Shown here piece by piece: positions 9,257-16,466 of a stretch of 32,662 nt of DNA. The notes under the pieces are model-generated. The model saw nothing but the letters and a program-made list of their open reading frames with translations, was not told where the DNA came from and did not search any database. Location of the stretch: assembly GCA_964648365.1 (NCBI GenBank), contig CAZYLK010000054.1, positions 1-32,662 of the forward strand, written 5' to 3'. The translations under genes and the position numbers were made by a program. How positions within the stretch are numbered: the first letter of the stretch is position 1; each line of letters starts with the position of its first letter. The stretch comes from SURF-32 sp964648365 (GTDB taxonomy: Bacteria > Planctomycetota > Phycisphaerae > UBA1845).

Positions 9257-9411
9257 NNNNNNNNNNNNNNNNNNNNNNNNNNNNNNNNNNNNNNNNNNNN
9301 NNNNNNNNNNNNNNNNNNNNNNNNNNNNNNNNNNNNNNNNNNNNNNNNNNNNNNNNGCCATCGCGCCGGCCAGTGCCACGCACGTCACGCGAAGCACGCG
9401 CCGCCAATCCG
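9202..9411. repeat. 55-bp perfect direct duplication flanking the N-run
   Basis: The 55 bases at 9202-9256 are repeated exactly at 9357-9411, immediately on either side of the N-run. This is the mark of two contigs that end in the same k-mer and were scaffolded with a fixed-size gap, and not of a biological repeat. Collapsing one copy and the Ns restores a continuous reading frame for the TPR protein through this point. Confidence 0.92.
9257..9356. other. Assembly gap of exactly 100 N
   Basis: One hundred undetermined bases, a conventional scaffold spacer. Any translation through it is meaningless. The apparent N-terminus MAARASRDVRG upstream of it is an out-of-frame reading of the duplicated 55 bp. 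Confidence 0.98.
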
Positions 9412-9444
9412 GTCCGCGGCCGAAGGCGAGCGGCTTAGCGGCCC

Positions 9445-9530
9445 GTTGAAGAACGTGTGGCACGGCCTTCCAGGCCGTGGTTTCACCGGCTGGAAGCCGG
9501 TGGCACACAAGCGTAGAGCCGTTCTTCAAC
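9445..9530. mobile_element. REPIN/MITE-like 86-bp palindromic element
   Basis: The ends are an 11-bp perfect inverted repeat: GTTGAAGAACG (9445-9455) and CGTTCTTCAAC (9520-9530). Inside are two perfect hairpins, each with an 8-bp stem and a 3-nt loop: CACGGCCT-tcc-AGGCCGTG (9461-9479) and CACCGGCT-gga-AGCCGGTG (9484-9502). This nested layout is typical of non-autonomous, transposase-dependent REP doublets. There is no coding capacity. It sits between the 15-codon frame with the perfect ribosome site and the body of the TPR gene, and beside the contig break, as expected of a repeated sequence. Confidence 0.65.
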
Positions 9531-9536
9531 AGCCTG

Positions 9537-9584
9537 TCACGCATGGAGCAGGATTCCGATCTGTTGGAACTGCCGTCGGGGCAT
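9537..9584 (-). pseudogene. Orphan start with near-perfect ribosome site, 15 codons then stop
   Basis: TAAGGAGGTG, an almost perfect anti-16S match, precedes ATG 9584. The frame reads MPRRQFQQIGILLHA and then TGA. It lies 90 nt after the second ExbD gene and directly abuts the hairpin element. Two readings are possible. It may be the original start of the TPR gene, now severed by insertion of the element, or a leader peptide coupling translation. I favour the first because the TPR frame itself has no Shine-Dalgarno sequence. Confidence 0.4.
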
Positions 9585-9673
9585 GGCCACCTCCTTACGA
9601 GCGCGGTGCGAACCTGCGCGGTTCCGACTGGCGCAGTTCGGAGTGTCCGTTCAATGCCCTCCATGCGCGGCCC

Positions 9674-10189
9674 CTACTCCTCGCCGAACAGTACGTTCTT
9701 GTAATCAACGTGTACGGCGGCGTTCCAGCAGTTGACGACGTGGTCCCAGCGTACCCCCCCCGACGCCATGATCACCACCGGCGTATCGGCATCGAAGCCG
9801 GGCCGGTGCTGGATCTCCTGCAGCAGCGCCGCCAGTTCCAGAAAATCAGCCGGCTCCACCGAGATGTTATCGATCTGCAAGTCATATCCTGCCGGATCCG
9901 CCGCCGCGGGGTGGACGCGCACCACGATCGGGCTCAGCGGCAGCGGCACCGACGCGGCCGACGTCTGCGGCAACTTGGACGCCAGAACCCCTTCAGGGCG
10001 GTCGAACGTCGTGGTCACCACGAAGAAGATCAGCAGCAGGAACGTCATATCGATCATCGGCGTGATGTTCAGCGCCAGCGCGCTTTTCTCCCGCGGCACG
10101 CGCTTGCGGCGCGGCCGGAAGTGAACGACCTCAGACTCGCCGGTGGGCGCCGGACGGCCGTTGTCTTGGCTGGCGACGTGGGGCGTCAT
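9674..10189 (-). CDS. exbD: ExbD/TolR-family protein, second copy (171 aa)
   Basis: The start at ATG 10189 overlaps the stop of the preceding exbD by four bases (ATGA). An N-terminal cytoplasmic tail rich in Arg/Lys (FRPRRKRVPREK) leads into a single transmembrane helix beginning LNITPMIDMTFLLLIFFVV. Asp47 in the PMID motif is the proton-relay aspartate of the ExbD/TolR family (Asp25 of E. coli ExbD). The periplasmic part ends VVIMASGGVRWDHVVNCWNAA, matching the family's C-terminal domain layout. Family role: forms with ExbB a proton-driven inner-membrane motor that energises a TonB- or TolA-like partner. The long N-terminal tail distinguishes it from the other copy, so the two may form a hetero-oligomer. 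Confidence 0.9.
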   Translation of the reverse strand: MTPHVASQDNGRPAPTGESEVVHFRPRRKRVPREKSALALNITPMIDMTFLLLIFFVVTTTFDRPEGVLASKLPQTSAASVPLPLSPIVVRVHPAAADPAGYDLQIDNISVEPADFLELAALLQEIQHRPGFDADTPVVIMASGGVRWDHVVNCWNAAVHVDYKNVLFGEE

Positions 10190-10656
10190 GGAGCGGCCGA
10201 CCCTCCCGCGGGGGTGCGCGCCGCGACGTGAATCATCGGAATGCCGTGCCGCGCGACGATCTGCATGACCGATCGGACCTCGGCGTATTTGAGGCGCCGG
10301 TCCGCCCGCACCACGACCTTCATGTCCGGCCGCTGAGCCTTGTACGACTCGAGAAGGTCCGACAGCGCCGCCAGCGTGATCGGCGCATTCGGACCCACGC
10401 TGTAGAGCACGCCGATGTCCGGATTCAGTTCGTCCGCGCAACGGCAGTTGATGACCACGCGCTCGGGGATCTTGACCGCCCGCGCCTCGCTGTGCGTCGG
10501 GTCCGGGAGCATCATGGTAATGTTCTCAGCCGACGCGAACCGGCTGACGAGCATAAAGAAGACCGTCAGCAGGAACACGACGTCGATCATCGGCGTGGCG
10601 TTGAACGTCAGCGCCGTGTGGCGATGCCTGCCGCGGATGCCGCTGGTGGATCGCAT
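10186..10656 (-). CDS. exbD: ExbD/TolR-family protein, first copy (156 aa)
   Basis: ATG 10656 overlaps the exbB stop by four bases, and this gene's stop overlaps the next exbD start, so the three are translationally coupled. The single transmembrane helix begins at about residue 18 (TFNATPMIDVVFLLTVFFML). Asp25 falls at the same position as the essential Asp25 of E. coli ExbD. The periplasmic domain ends with the usual MKVVVRADRRLKYAEVRSVM segment (family pattern: V.I.AD....Y..v..vm). A two-Cys CRC motif (INCRCADEL) in the periplasmic part is unusual. Presumed role: proton conduction with ExbB. Confidence 0.92.
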   Translation of the reverse strand: MRSTSGIRGRHRHTALTFNATPMIDVVFLLTVFFMLVSRFASAENITMMLPDPTHSEARAVKIPERVVINCRCADELNPDIGVLYSVGPNAPITLAALSDLLESYKAQRPDMKVVVRADRRLKYAEVRSVMQIVARHGIPMIHVAARTPAGGSAAP

Positions 10657-11492
10657 CAGGCCGACTCCGACTCGCCCACCGTCGCGGGCGAGCGCTCACT
10701 GCCGGACGCGGCGCCGCCGGCTTCCGCCTTGGCGCCGGCGCGCGAGGCGGCGCTGTGACCCGCCCCCCCCGGTCGAAACACGCGCAGCAGCCGGTCCGCG
10801 CTCAGGGCGCACTCGGCCGTCAACACGTCCACGCGGTTGCGAAACCAGCCCAGGCCCGAGAGCGACACGATGGCGATCACCAGCCCCCAGAACGTCGTCA
10901 CCAGCGCAATCGACAGGTCTCCCGCGATGCGCCCCGGTTCGGGAATGGCGCCGGCTTCGCGAATCGAACTGAACAGGCGAATCATGCCGTAGACGGTTCC
11001 AAACAGGCCGATCATCGGACTGACGTTGCCGATGACGCTGAGGAACTCGATCTTGCGGAACAGCCGGCTGGATCGCTCCTCGATCGACTCTTCCACGGCG
11101 CGTTCCATGGCGCCATAGCCGTTCGCGGCCTCCATGAGGCCGGCGTTGATGACGTAGCCGAGCATGCTGGGGTCGTCCGCGCTGCGCCGCACGGCGGCGA
11201 CGTACTCGCGCCGGTCGATCAGTTCACGAATCTCCCTGGCCACCTGCGGCGCCACGACGGTCGATCGCCGGATGGTGACGGCGTGCTCGACGATCAGCGC
11301 GATCGCGACCACGGAAATGCCCAGCAGGATATAGGTGATCCAGCCGCCGGCCACGACGAAGTGATCGAACCAGTTGCTGCCCGTCGCCGCGGGCACGTCG
11401 GCTGCGCCGGCGTCGGTCTGACCGGTCGCGGTGGACACCATCATGACGATGACGAGGCCCAGGAGAAGTCCCGATGTGAATATCTGTTTCAT
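10656..11492 (-). CDS. exbB: MotA/TolQ/ExbB-family proton channel protein (278 aa)
   Basis: The start is ATG 11492, with AGGAC upstream (spacing about six). It begins with a signal-peptide-like helix (LLLGLVIVMMVSTATGQ). Three membrane segments follow: ITYILLGISVVAIALIVEHA; SVIGNVSPMIGLFGTVYGMI; and IALVTTFWGLVIAIVSLSG, with a large cytoplasmic loop between the first two. The NVSP.IGLFGTV.GMI block is diagnostic of the family. By eye, the position of E. coli ExbB Glu176 is Ile here, while an Asp (AGDLSIALVTT) lies three residues earlier, so the proton path may differ. The C-terminal ~40 residues are an Ala/Gly/Ser-rich tail. It is followed by two coupled exbD genes. Confidence 0.92.
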   Translation of the reverse strand: MKQIFTSGLLLGLVIVMMVSTATGQTDAGAADVPAATGSNWFDHFVVAGGWITYILLGISVVAIALIVEHAVTIRRSTVVAPQVAREIRELIDRREYVAAVRRSADDPSMLGYVINAGLMEAANGYGAMERAVEESIEERSSRLFRKIEFLSVIGNVSPMIGLFGTVYGMIRLFSSIREAGAIPEPGRIAGDLSIALVTTFWGLVIAIVSLSGLGWFRNRVDVLTAECALSADRLLRVFRPGGAGHSAASRAGAKAEAGGAASGSERSPATVGESESA

Positions 11493-11541
11493 CCGCTGTC
11501 CTGCCGCAAACTTCCGCCCGCGCGCGGGGCGGGCCTGAACA

Positions 11542-12684
11542 TCATTTCTGCATCGCGCCCAGTCTGCCCAGTGCTTCCTCCGCCGCCGATCGCACGGGCG
11601 GCGTCGCGTCGCCGCGCGCCAGGCACTCGTTTAACAACGCCACCGCCTTCTGCGGTCGGCCAAGCCGTTCGTGAACGCGCGCCGTCTCGAGCAGAGCTTC
11701 GGCCGCACGGTCGTCGCGAGGATAGTGGACCACCACGCGCATGAACGCCCATCCGGCACGAATGACGTCTTCGTCCGACGCCGCCGTCGCCAGCAGCGCC
11801 CGCCCCTTAGTCAGAAGAAGCTCCGGCACCACCCAGTTGTCCGCGTCACGGATCGCCTGATCGAGCCAGCCGAAGGCTTCGGGCGTGGCGTCGGACGACA
11901 TCACCGCCTCCAGCGCACGCGCCTGAATCGCGTAGGTGCGCTCGGCGCGGATCGCCGCCGGCAACTTCAACCGCGCAATCGTCTCGGCCATCACCGCCGC
12001 ACGATCATCGCCCAGGCGCGCGACCAGTTCATAACGCACCAGCGTCACGAGCGCCCGCCCGTCGTCGGAGCGCACGCGGTTAACCGCCGTATCCAACTGC
12101 ATGAGGGCACGGTCGGACTCCGGGCTGCGCTTGTACGGTAAGCCGTCGGGCAGCAGTAACGTGGCCAGGGCCGGCCCCGCGTCGCCGTTCTCCAGAACGC
12201 GCAAGAAATGGAAGATCGTTTTGTCGATCCGCTCCGTGCGATCGAAACTGAGAACGAGTCGGGCACGAATCAGATCCGCCCAGAATCCGGAAGCAAGTCG
12301 CTCGGCCCGCTCGTAGCGCGCCGATGCTCGGACGTCGTCGCCGTCGAAGGCGTATTGCTCGGCCGTGTTGAAGTCGTCCATCCCGGCCATCTGATCGACG
12401 TAGATCCGCCGCGCAAGCCGGACGTCGGCGCGCTGGGCCTTGCCGTCGGCCGCACGAAACGTAACGAAGCCGGCCTCGAAACCGGTGATCTTGGCATTGC
12501 GGTATTGGGTCGAGCCGTCGTCAATCTGGTCGGCCGCAGCGCGGGTCGCGGTGACGATCGTCACCAGGGCCAAGACCAGCGCTCGCCGCGCCGGCCTCGA
12601 AGGCCGGCGGGCGCGGGCGGCGCAAACGCCGGCCCGGCGCCTCGCCCCATGAAACACCCCGCTGTCCTGTCTGGGCGACCTCAT
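11542..12684 (-). CDS. Secreted TPR-like repeat protein of the ExbB/ExbD locus
   Basis: The longest frame starts at ATG 12684, overlapping the VWA stop by four bases. A GTG nearer the signal peptide, after AGGACAGCGGG, is an alternative. A basic n-region precedes ARRALVLALVTIVTATRAAA-DQ, a signal peptide. The mature N-terminus (YRNAKITGFEAGFVTFRAADG, then RADVRLARRIYVD) looks like a small beta-domain. About 280 residues of helical repeats follow (EQYAFDGDDVRASARYERAERLA, LLETARVHERLGRPQKAVALLNECL), which resemble TPRs. It is probably a periplasmic scaffold for the VWA/ExbB/ExbD complex, inferred from neighbours and export signal. A hairpin of the dispersed family (12589-12609) falls inside the N-terminal coding part, so the first ~30 codons may not be translated. 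Confidence 0.75.
   Translation of the reverse strand: MRSPRQDSGVFHGARRRAGVCAARARRPSRPARRALVLALVTIVTATRAAADQIDDGSTQYRNAKITGFEAGFVTFRAADGKAQRADVRLARRIYVDQMAGMDDFNTAEQYAFDGDDVRASARYERAERLASGFWADLIRARLVLSFDRTERIDKTIFHFLRVLENGDAGPALATLLLPDGLPYKRSPESDRALMQLDTAVNRVRSDDGRALVTLVRYELVARLGDDRAAVMAETIARLKLPAAIRAERTYAIQARALEAVMSSDATPEAFGWLDQAIRDADNWVVPELLLTKGRALLATAASDEDVIRAGWAFMRVVVHYPRDDRAAEALLETARVHERLGRPQKAVALLNECLARGDATPPVRSAAEEALGRLGAMQK
12589..12609. repeat. Dispersed hairpin: 9-bp stem, 3-nt loop
   Basis: CGCCGGCCT-cga-AGGCCGGCG is a perfect inverted repeat with the same stem/loop geometry as the hairpins at 9461-9502 and 17816-17834. It lies in the region encoding the n-region of the TPR-like protein's signal peptide. 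Confidence 0.6.
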
Positions 12685-13670
12685 GGGGCGTTAAGCTGGT
12701 CCTCGTCCACGTACTTGAACTCACCGCGGTGCTCCCGCGCGATTTTCTCCAGCAATTCCGCGCCTTCGCGGCTGAAGTACGCAATGGTGAAGATGCGCAC
12801 GTCCCGATCGGCGTTCCACTCCTCCAGCTTGACGAGCAACTGCGGGCTGAAATCACCATCCGTCAGGAAGAAGATCAGGTCAGGTTCGACGTCGAAGGCG
12901 CGCCGCATCGCCGGGATCGGATCGGTCCCCCCGCCGGGCACCACCTCGCCGGACTCCAGAAATGCCCGCAGCCCTTCCTTTTGTGACGGAATGGCGCTGA
13001 CCAGTCTGCGCGGCGGATTCTCGACGGGCTTGCCCTCATTGAAGAAGACCACGTGGAACTTCTGCGATCGGCGCAGCCGGTTGACGGATTCCAACAGTTC
13101 CGACCGTACCAGCGCGAACGTATCCGCCATGGACCCGCTGCGATCAACCACGTAGACGATGCGCCGGGCGCCTGCCGCCTTGGCCCCGCCCGCGTTGAAG
13201 AACTGCGGACCGGGCGCCGCCGAGCCGGTCAGTCCGTGGCGTGAGAAATCGGCGCCGCCGGTGCCGATCCCGACAATGGGCAACGTTGTAGCCTGCGGCG
13301 TCGTCGACTCCGCCACCTGGTCGAATCGTTCCGGTTCGAACGAAGGACTCTCCGAAGTCGACTGGCGGCTCAGATCCTGTGGATCCAGCGGAGGAGCGAC
13401 CGACATCCGGGCCGCCTTGACCTCCCCCACCAGTTCCGTCAGCGCGACGGGCAGTTCTTCCTCCGGCAGGGGCGCGCCGAGCAACCACGGCGCCTCGAAC
13501 AGGATAAACAACAACAGTGCGTGGATTCCGATGGAAATGAGCCACACGAGGACGAGTCGGCCCCCGGTGATTTGCGCGCTGAACTCGCGCAGGCGACCGA
13601 CGCGGGTCGCACCATTCGCCGCTCGGGCAGGCGGCGGCGCAGAAGCTGGTGACGGTGCGGGTGTGGACAT
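12681..13670 (-). CDS. VWA-domain membrane protein with a TonB-like transmembrane helix (329 aa)
   Basis: Start chosen at ATG 13670 (MSTPAPSPAS); a TTG-started longer frame has nothing in its favour. A Pro/Ala-rich cytoplasmic N-terminus precedes one transmembrane helix, residues 39-61 (LVLVWLISIGIHALLLFILF). It contains S46-x3-H50, matching the essential Ser16/His20 of E. coli TonB (SVCIH) in spacing and helix position. A Pro/Ser/Thr linker to ~165 leads to a periplasmic von Willebrand A domain with a complete metal site: D176-x-S178-x-S180 (VVDRSGSM), T249 (GGGTDP) and D271 (LTDGDFS). First gene of the ExbB/ExbD locus and overlapping the next. Inference: it takes the place of TonB, coupling proton flow in ExbB/ExbD to a VWA domain that binds envelope proteins. 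A typical batA/B-type VWA protein has a different membrane topology. Confidence 0.88.
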   Translation of the reverse strand: MSTPAPSPASAPPPARAANGATRVGRLREFSAQITGGRLVLVWLISIGIHALLLFILFEAPWLLGAPLPEEELPVALTELVGEVKAARMSVAPPLDPQDLSRQSTSESPSFEPERFDQVAESTTPQATTLPIVGIGTGGADFSRHGLTGSAAPGPQFFNAGGAKAAGARRIVYVVDRSGSMADTFALVRSELLESVNRLRRSQKFHVVFFNEGKPVENPPRRLVSAIPSQKEGLRAFLESGEVVPGGGTDPIPAMRRAFDVEPDLIFFLTDGDFSPQLLVKLEEWNADRDVRIFTIAYFSREGAELLEKIAREHRGEFKYVDEDQLNAP

Positions 13671-13848
13671 CGGTACTCGGGGCGGCGACGACCACTGGCA
13701 CGCGCGCTCCGTGACCCCCGTATTGGTCAACGGGAAAGCGGCCTCGCCGATTCACCGTGGGTATCGGACGGCCGGAATCGAAACTCCATGCCGCGCCGGA
13801 AGAGGCCCCGGCGCGCGCTTTACGGCCGTGCCCCCCTCAGTCATACTG

Positions 13849-13875
13849 TTGTAAAGTCTAGGAACCGGATAATAC
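13849..13875 (+). promoter_or_regulatory. Candidate promoter for the gene at 13939
   Basis: TTGTAA at 13849-13854 and TAATAC at 13870-13875 are separated by 15 bp, shorter than the usual 17. They lie in the divergent intergenic region, about 65 bp before the ATG. Both boxes are partial matches, so this is tentative. Confidence 0.3.
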
Positions 13876-13938
13876 CGGGTCAACTTCGCGAAGCGACGCC
13901 CCGGCGGCATCGGTTCCAACCTCCCGGGAAACGCCACC

Positions 13939-14997
13939 ATGCCCCGCCTCCCCATGAGCATCTGCTGCCTGATCGTCGCCTGGGCACTCGCCCCCGCCGT
14001 CACCGGGGCGAGCCGCCAGGACGCCGCTTCCCGTCAAACGCCAGCCACGGGCGCCAGGACGCCCATCCTGGAACCGCCGCAGGACGACATGGTCGCCCCG
14101 GAAGTCGCGGCCGCACGCGTCGATCGGCTCCGCGAGCTGGCCGAGCGGGCGGCCGACGTACAGTCGCGCGTGACCCTGCGGCTGGCGTGCGCCAACCTGA
14201 TTCTCTCGGCGCAGATCGAACCGCCACTCACCCGGTACCTGCTTCGCATCGCACCGGCCGACGCCGCCGGAGAGTTGGCGCCGTCGTGCGATGCAGCACT
14301 TCAGGTTCTGAACGAAGCTGAGGAGCTGATCGACTCATTGACGCCGGCCGAGCGCGAACAGGCCTGGGTCGACGAATCGCGACACGTCCTGAGAACGTTG
14401 CGCATCGTCGCCGACGGTGCGCGCGCGCTCGCCCTGGCGGAACAACTCTCCCTGACGGCGCGCGAGCGCGGGGAAGTCCGGGCGATGATCGCGATCCTCA
14501 TGGAACACGCGGATGAGCACGTGAAGGCAGTGGCGACGCTGCTCGACCTGGGTCTGCGCACGCCCGACGACGACCGTCAGCGCCTCTTGCGGCGACTCCC
14601 CATGGCGCTCGAGCCGCCCCTGTCCGCGCAGCTCCCGCACGGGTTCTTCCTCCGCCTGGAGCGCTGCCGACTGGTAGCGGAGCGCGGCGCGCACGCCACG
14701 GCCGTTGCAATGCTGCTGCAGCTTGAGGAGCGGAGTCACCAGTGGTTTGACGACGACCGGCAGGAAGTCGCCGCAGGCACCGCCGCGCTCGTTCGCCTGC
14801 AAGTACTTGAGGCGTGGAACGCTTCGCTGGACTCTGCCGGCGGGACGGAAAGCGAACGACAGTGGTGCCAGTCACAGGCCGACCAGCTCCGCAGCACCCT
14901 CGATCCATCTGACGCCGGCTGGACCGTTCTCCGACTGCGTCGGGTCATTCCGCTCCTCGCCGAGATCCCCGCGGAGGCCGCGTCCGGGCTGCCATGA
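13939..14997 (+). CDS. Secreted helical protein of unknown function (352 aa)
   Basis: ATG 13939 begins MPRLPMSICCLIVAWALAPAV, a signal peptide with cleavage near TGA-SR. MSICCLIVAW six residues in is an alternative start; neither has a strong Shine-Dalgarno sequence. After a Pro/Thr-rich linker, the protein is almost wholly helical and rich in Ala, Leu, Arg and Glu (ARVDRLRELAERAADVQSRV, AVAMLLQLEERSHQWFDDD), suggesting TPR-like or coiled repeats. I recognise no family. It is divergent from the VWA gene, so the shared upstream region may coordinate it with the ExbB/ExbD locus, whose TPR-like proteins it resembles in composition. Confidence 0.7.
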   Translation: MPRLPMSICCLIVAWALAPAVTGASRQDAASRQTPATGARTPILEPPQDDMVAPEVAAARVDRLRELAERAADVQSRVTLRLACANLILSAQIEPPLTRYLLRIAPADAAGELAPSCDAALQVLNEAEELIDSLTPAEREQAWVDESRHVLRTLRIVADGARALALAEQLSLTARERGEVRAMIAILMEHADEHVKAVATLLDLGLRTPDDDRQRLLRRLPMALEPPLSAQLPHGFFLRLERCRLVAERGAHATAVAMLLQLEERSHQWFDDDRQEVAAGTAALVRLQVLEAWNASLDSAGGTESERQWCQSQADQLRSTLDPSDAGWTVLRLRRVIPLLAEIPAEAASGLP

Positions 14998-15599
14998 GCG
15001 AAGATCTCGCCGCCTGACAAGCATCCCGTCGGGCAATATTGCCCAACCCTCCCTCCCCACCCAGCGACCCCGGTCGCACAATCGGTGCCGAGCCGTTTGC
15101 GTGCATGAGTCAGGCAGGCCGACGGACCGACACTGGCGCTATCGCCAGTGGCAGTCAGACGCAGGCCCAGTGTCTCCGGCCACGGTGGCACGCCTCCTGC
15201 ACTAAGCGACGATGACCCGAGAGGGTCAGCGCTCCTTGCGGGGCGGCAGGACTCTTCCTGTAGACAGCGCGCTACCCGGCGGAATTGGCGACATCGGAAC
15301 CCGTGGGGGAGATGGGTTCGAAGTCACCAGCTTCGTCGGGTGGTGTCGCTTTTTGCCCCGCTGCACCCATGCCCCATTACCCGCCGCCAGCGGCCTGGCA
15401 GTCCCGCAGTCCGGTCCAAATACGGTTAGTTCTGTACTCACCCACCCGATAAAATACCTATTTTACCTATTCACATGATTCATTCGCGTATCTGGGTCTT
15501 CCGGCGCGGATGTTGGGGCGATACTTCAAGGGCAGCGCGCGCTTGGGCCGATAATTTGGGCAGACTGGACGGCTCTGAGAGCCTTGGAGGGAATCGGAC
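14998..15599. other. Intergenic region upstream of the histidine kinase
   Basis: About 600 bp without a credible gene. It holds a perfect hairpin, CACTGGCG-ctat-CGCCAGTG, at 15131-15150, with no U-tract. A segment around 15278-15340 has tRNA-Leu-like words but no cloverleaf. An AT-rich island at 15445-15480 carries ACCTATT twice with a 2-bp gap (15456-15471), a possible operator or promoter area for the downstream gene. Confidence 0.5.
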
Positions 15600-16430
15600 A
15601 TGGGTGACGACGGTATCCTGCCCTCGCGCGAGAGCGAAGCGCTGATCGAGAACGTGCAACAGACGTTCGCCGCGCTGGAAGAGCGCTTTCGCCAGTTGAA
15701 GGCGGAAGTTCGACAGGCGATGCAGCTTTCCGCGATCGGCACAGCCACCGCCGTGTGGGCGCATGAACTTAACAACCTGATCACACCGCAGATCAGCTAT
15801 GCGCAAATGGCGCTGCGGCCGGGCGCTGACGTGGATCTGATTCTCAAGGCCCTGAAAGTCGCACTGGCCAACGGTCAGGCGGCTAAGGCCATGTCGGAGC
15901 GTATCCTGGGCCTTTCGGCCCAGCCCACGGGCGTCAGCCCGGAACGGGTGAGCGTGCGCGCGGCCGCCGAAGAAGCCCTCGACTGCCTCGGGCGCGACCC
16001 GTCCCGAGACGGCATTCAGGTCGCATTCCAGATTCCCGACGACCTGTTCGTGTGGGCCGACCCGCACTCACTCAAGCAGATTCTCTTCAACCTGCTCCTG
16101 AACGCGCGCGAGGCGATGGCGCCGAAGAAGGGCGGCCGGCTGGCGGTCCGGGCGCGGCGACACGGTGGGGCGCGGGCCATCATCGATGTCTCGGATACCG
16201 GAGGCGGGATTCACCCCGAACGACTTGCCGAGATCTTCGAGCCATTCGCATCGACGAAGCCGGGGGCGGAAGTCGGCAAAGCGCGGTTCGGCGGCGTGGG
16301 GTTGTCGTTGTCCAAACAACTGGTTGAGGAGTCGGGAGGCCGGATCGACGTTCAGTCCCGGCTCGGCGAAGGGACCACGTTCACGATCGAGTTGCCGATT
16401 GCCGCACCGGCCGTGAAGGCGGCCGTCTGA
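15600..16430 (+). CDS. Soluble orphan histidine kinase (276 aa)
   Basis: ATG 15600 is preceded by GGAGG at a long spacing (about nine). The first ~40 residues are a short coiled coil (NVQQTFAALEERFRQLKAEV), with no transmembrane or recognisable sensor domain. His55 sits in an H-box (WAHELNNLITPQ). The HATPase domain is complete: N-box with N168 (NLLLNAREAM), G1 DTGGGI (199-204), F-box FEPFASTK (213-220), G2 GGVGLSLSK (231-239), and a terminal LGEGTTFTIELP. Family role: ATP-dependent autophosphorylation on His and phosphotransfer to a response regulator. No regulator is adjacent, so the partner is elsewhere. It resembles the transmitter half of NtrB-type kinases. Confidence 0.9.
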   Translation: MGDDGILPSRESEALIENVQQTFAALEERFRQLKAEVRQAMQLSAIGTATAVWAHELNNLITPQISYAQMALRPGADVDLILKALKVALANGQAAKAMSERILGLSAQPTGVSPERVSVRAAAEEALDCLGRDPSRDGIQVAFQIPDDLFVWADPHSLKQILFNLLLNAREAMAPKKGGRLAVRARRHGGARAIIDVSDTGGGIHPERLAEIFEPFASTKPGAEVGKARFGGVGLSLSKQLVEESGGRIDVQSRLGEGTTFTIELPIAAPAVKAAV

Positions 16431-16466
16431 ACGAAGAACCCGGAGGCACGCCCCGCGGTTCAGGCG

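Noticed and set aside
9230..9664. Open frames that start upstream of the N-run and read through it
   Set aside because: They depend on the arbitrary length of the N-run and on the duplicated 55 bp; they cross the hairpin element and lack ribosome sites.
15278..15345. tRNA-Leu-like segment (GGCGGAATTGGC ... ACCCGTGG ... GGTTCGAAG) upstream of the histidine kinase
   Set aside because: The words occur in the right order, but there is no room for an anticodon arm, the T-stem has mismatches, and the possible 7-bp acceptor pairing is displaced by about nine bases. It may be chance or a decayed tRNA.
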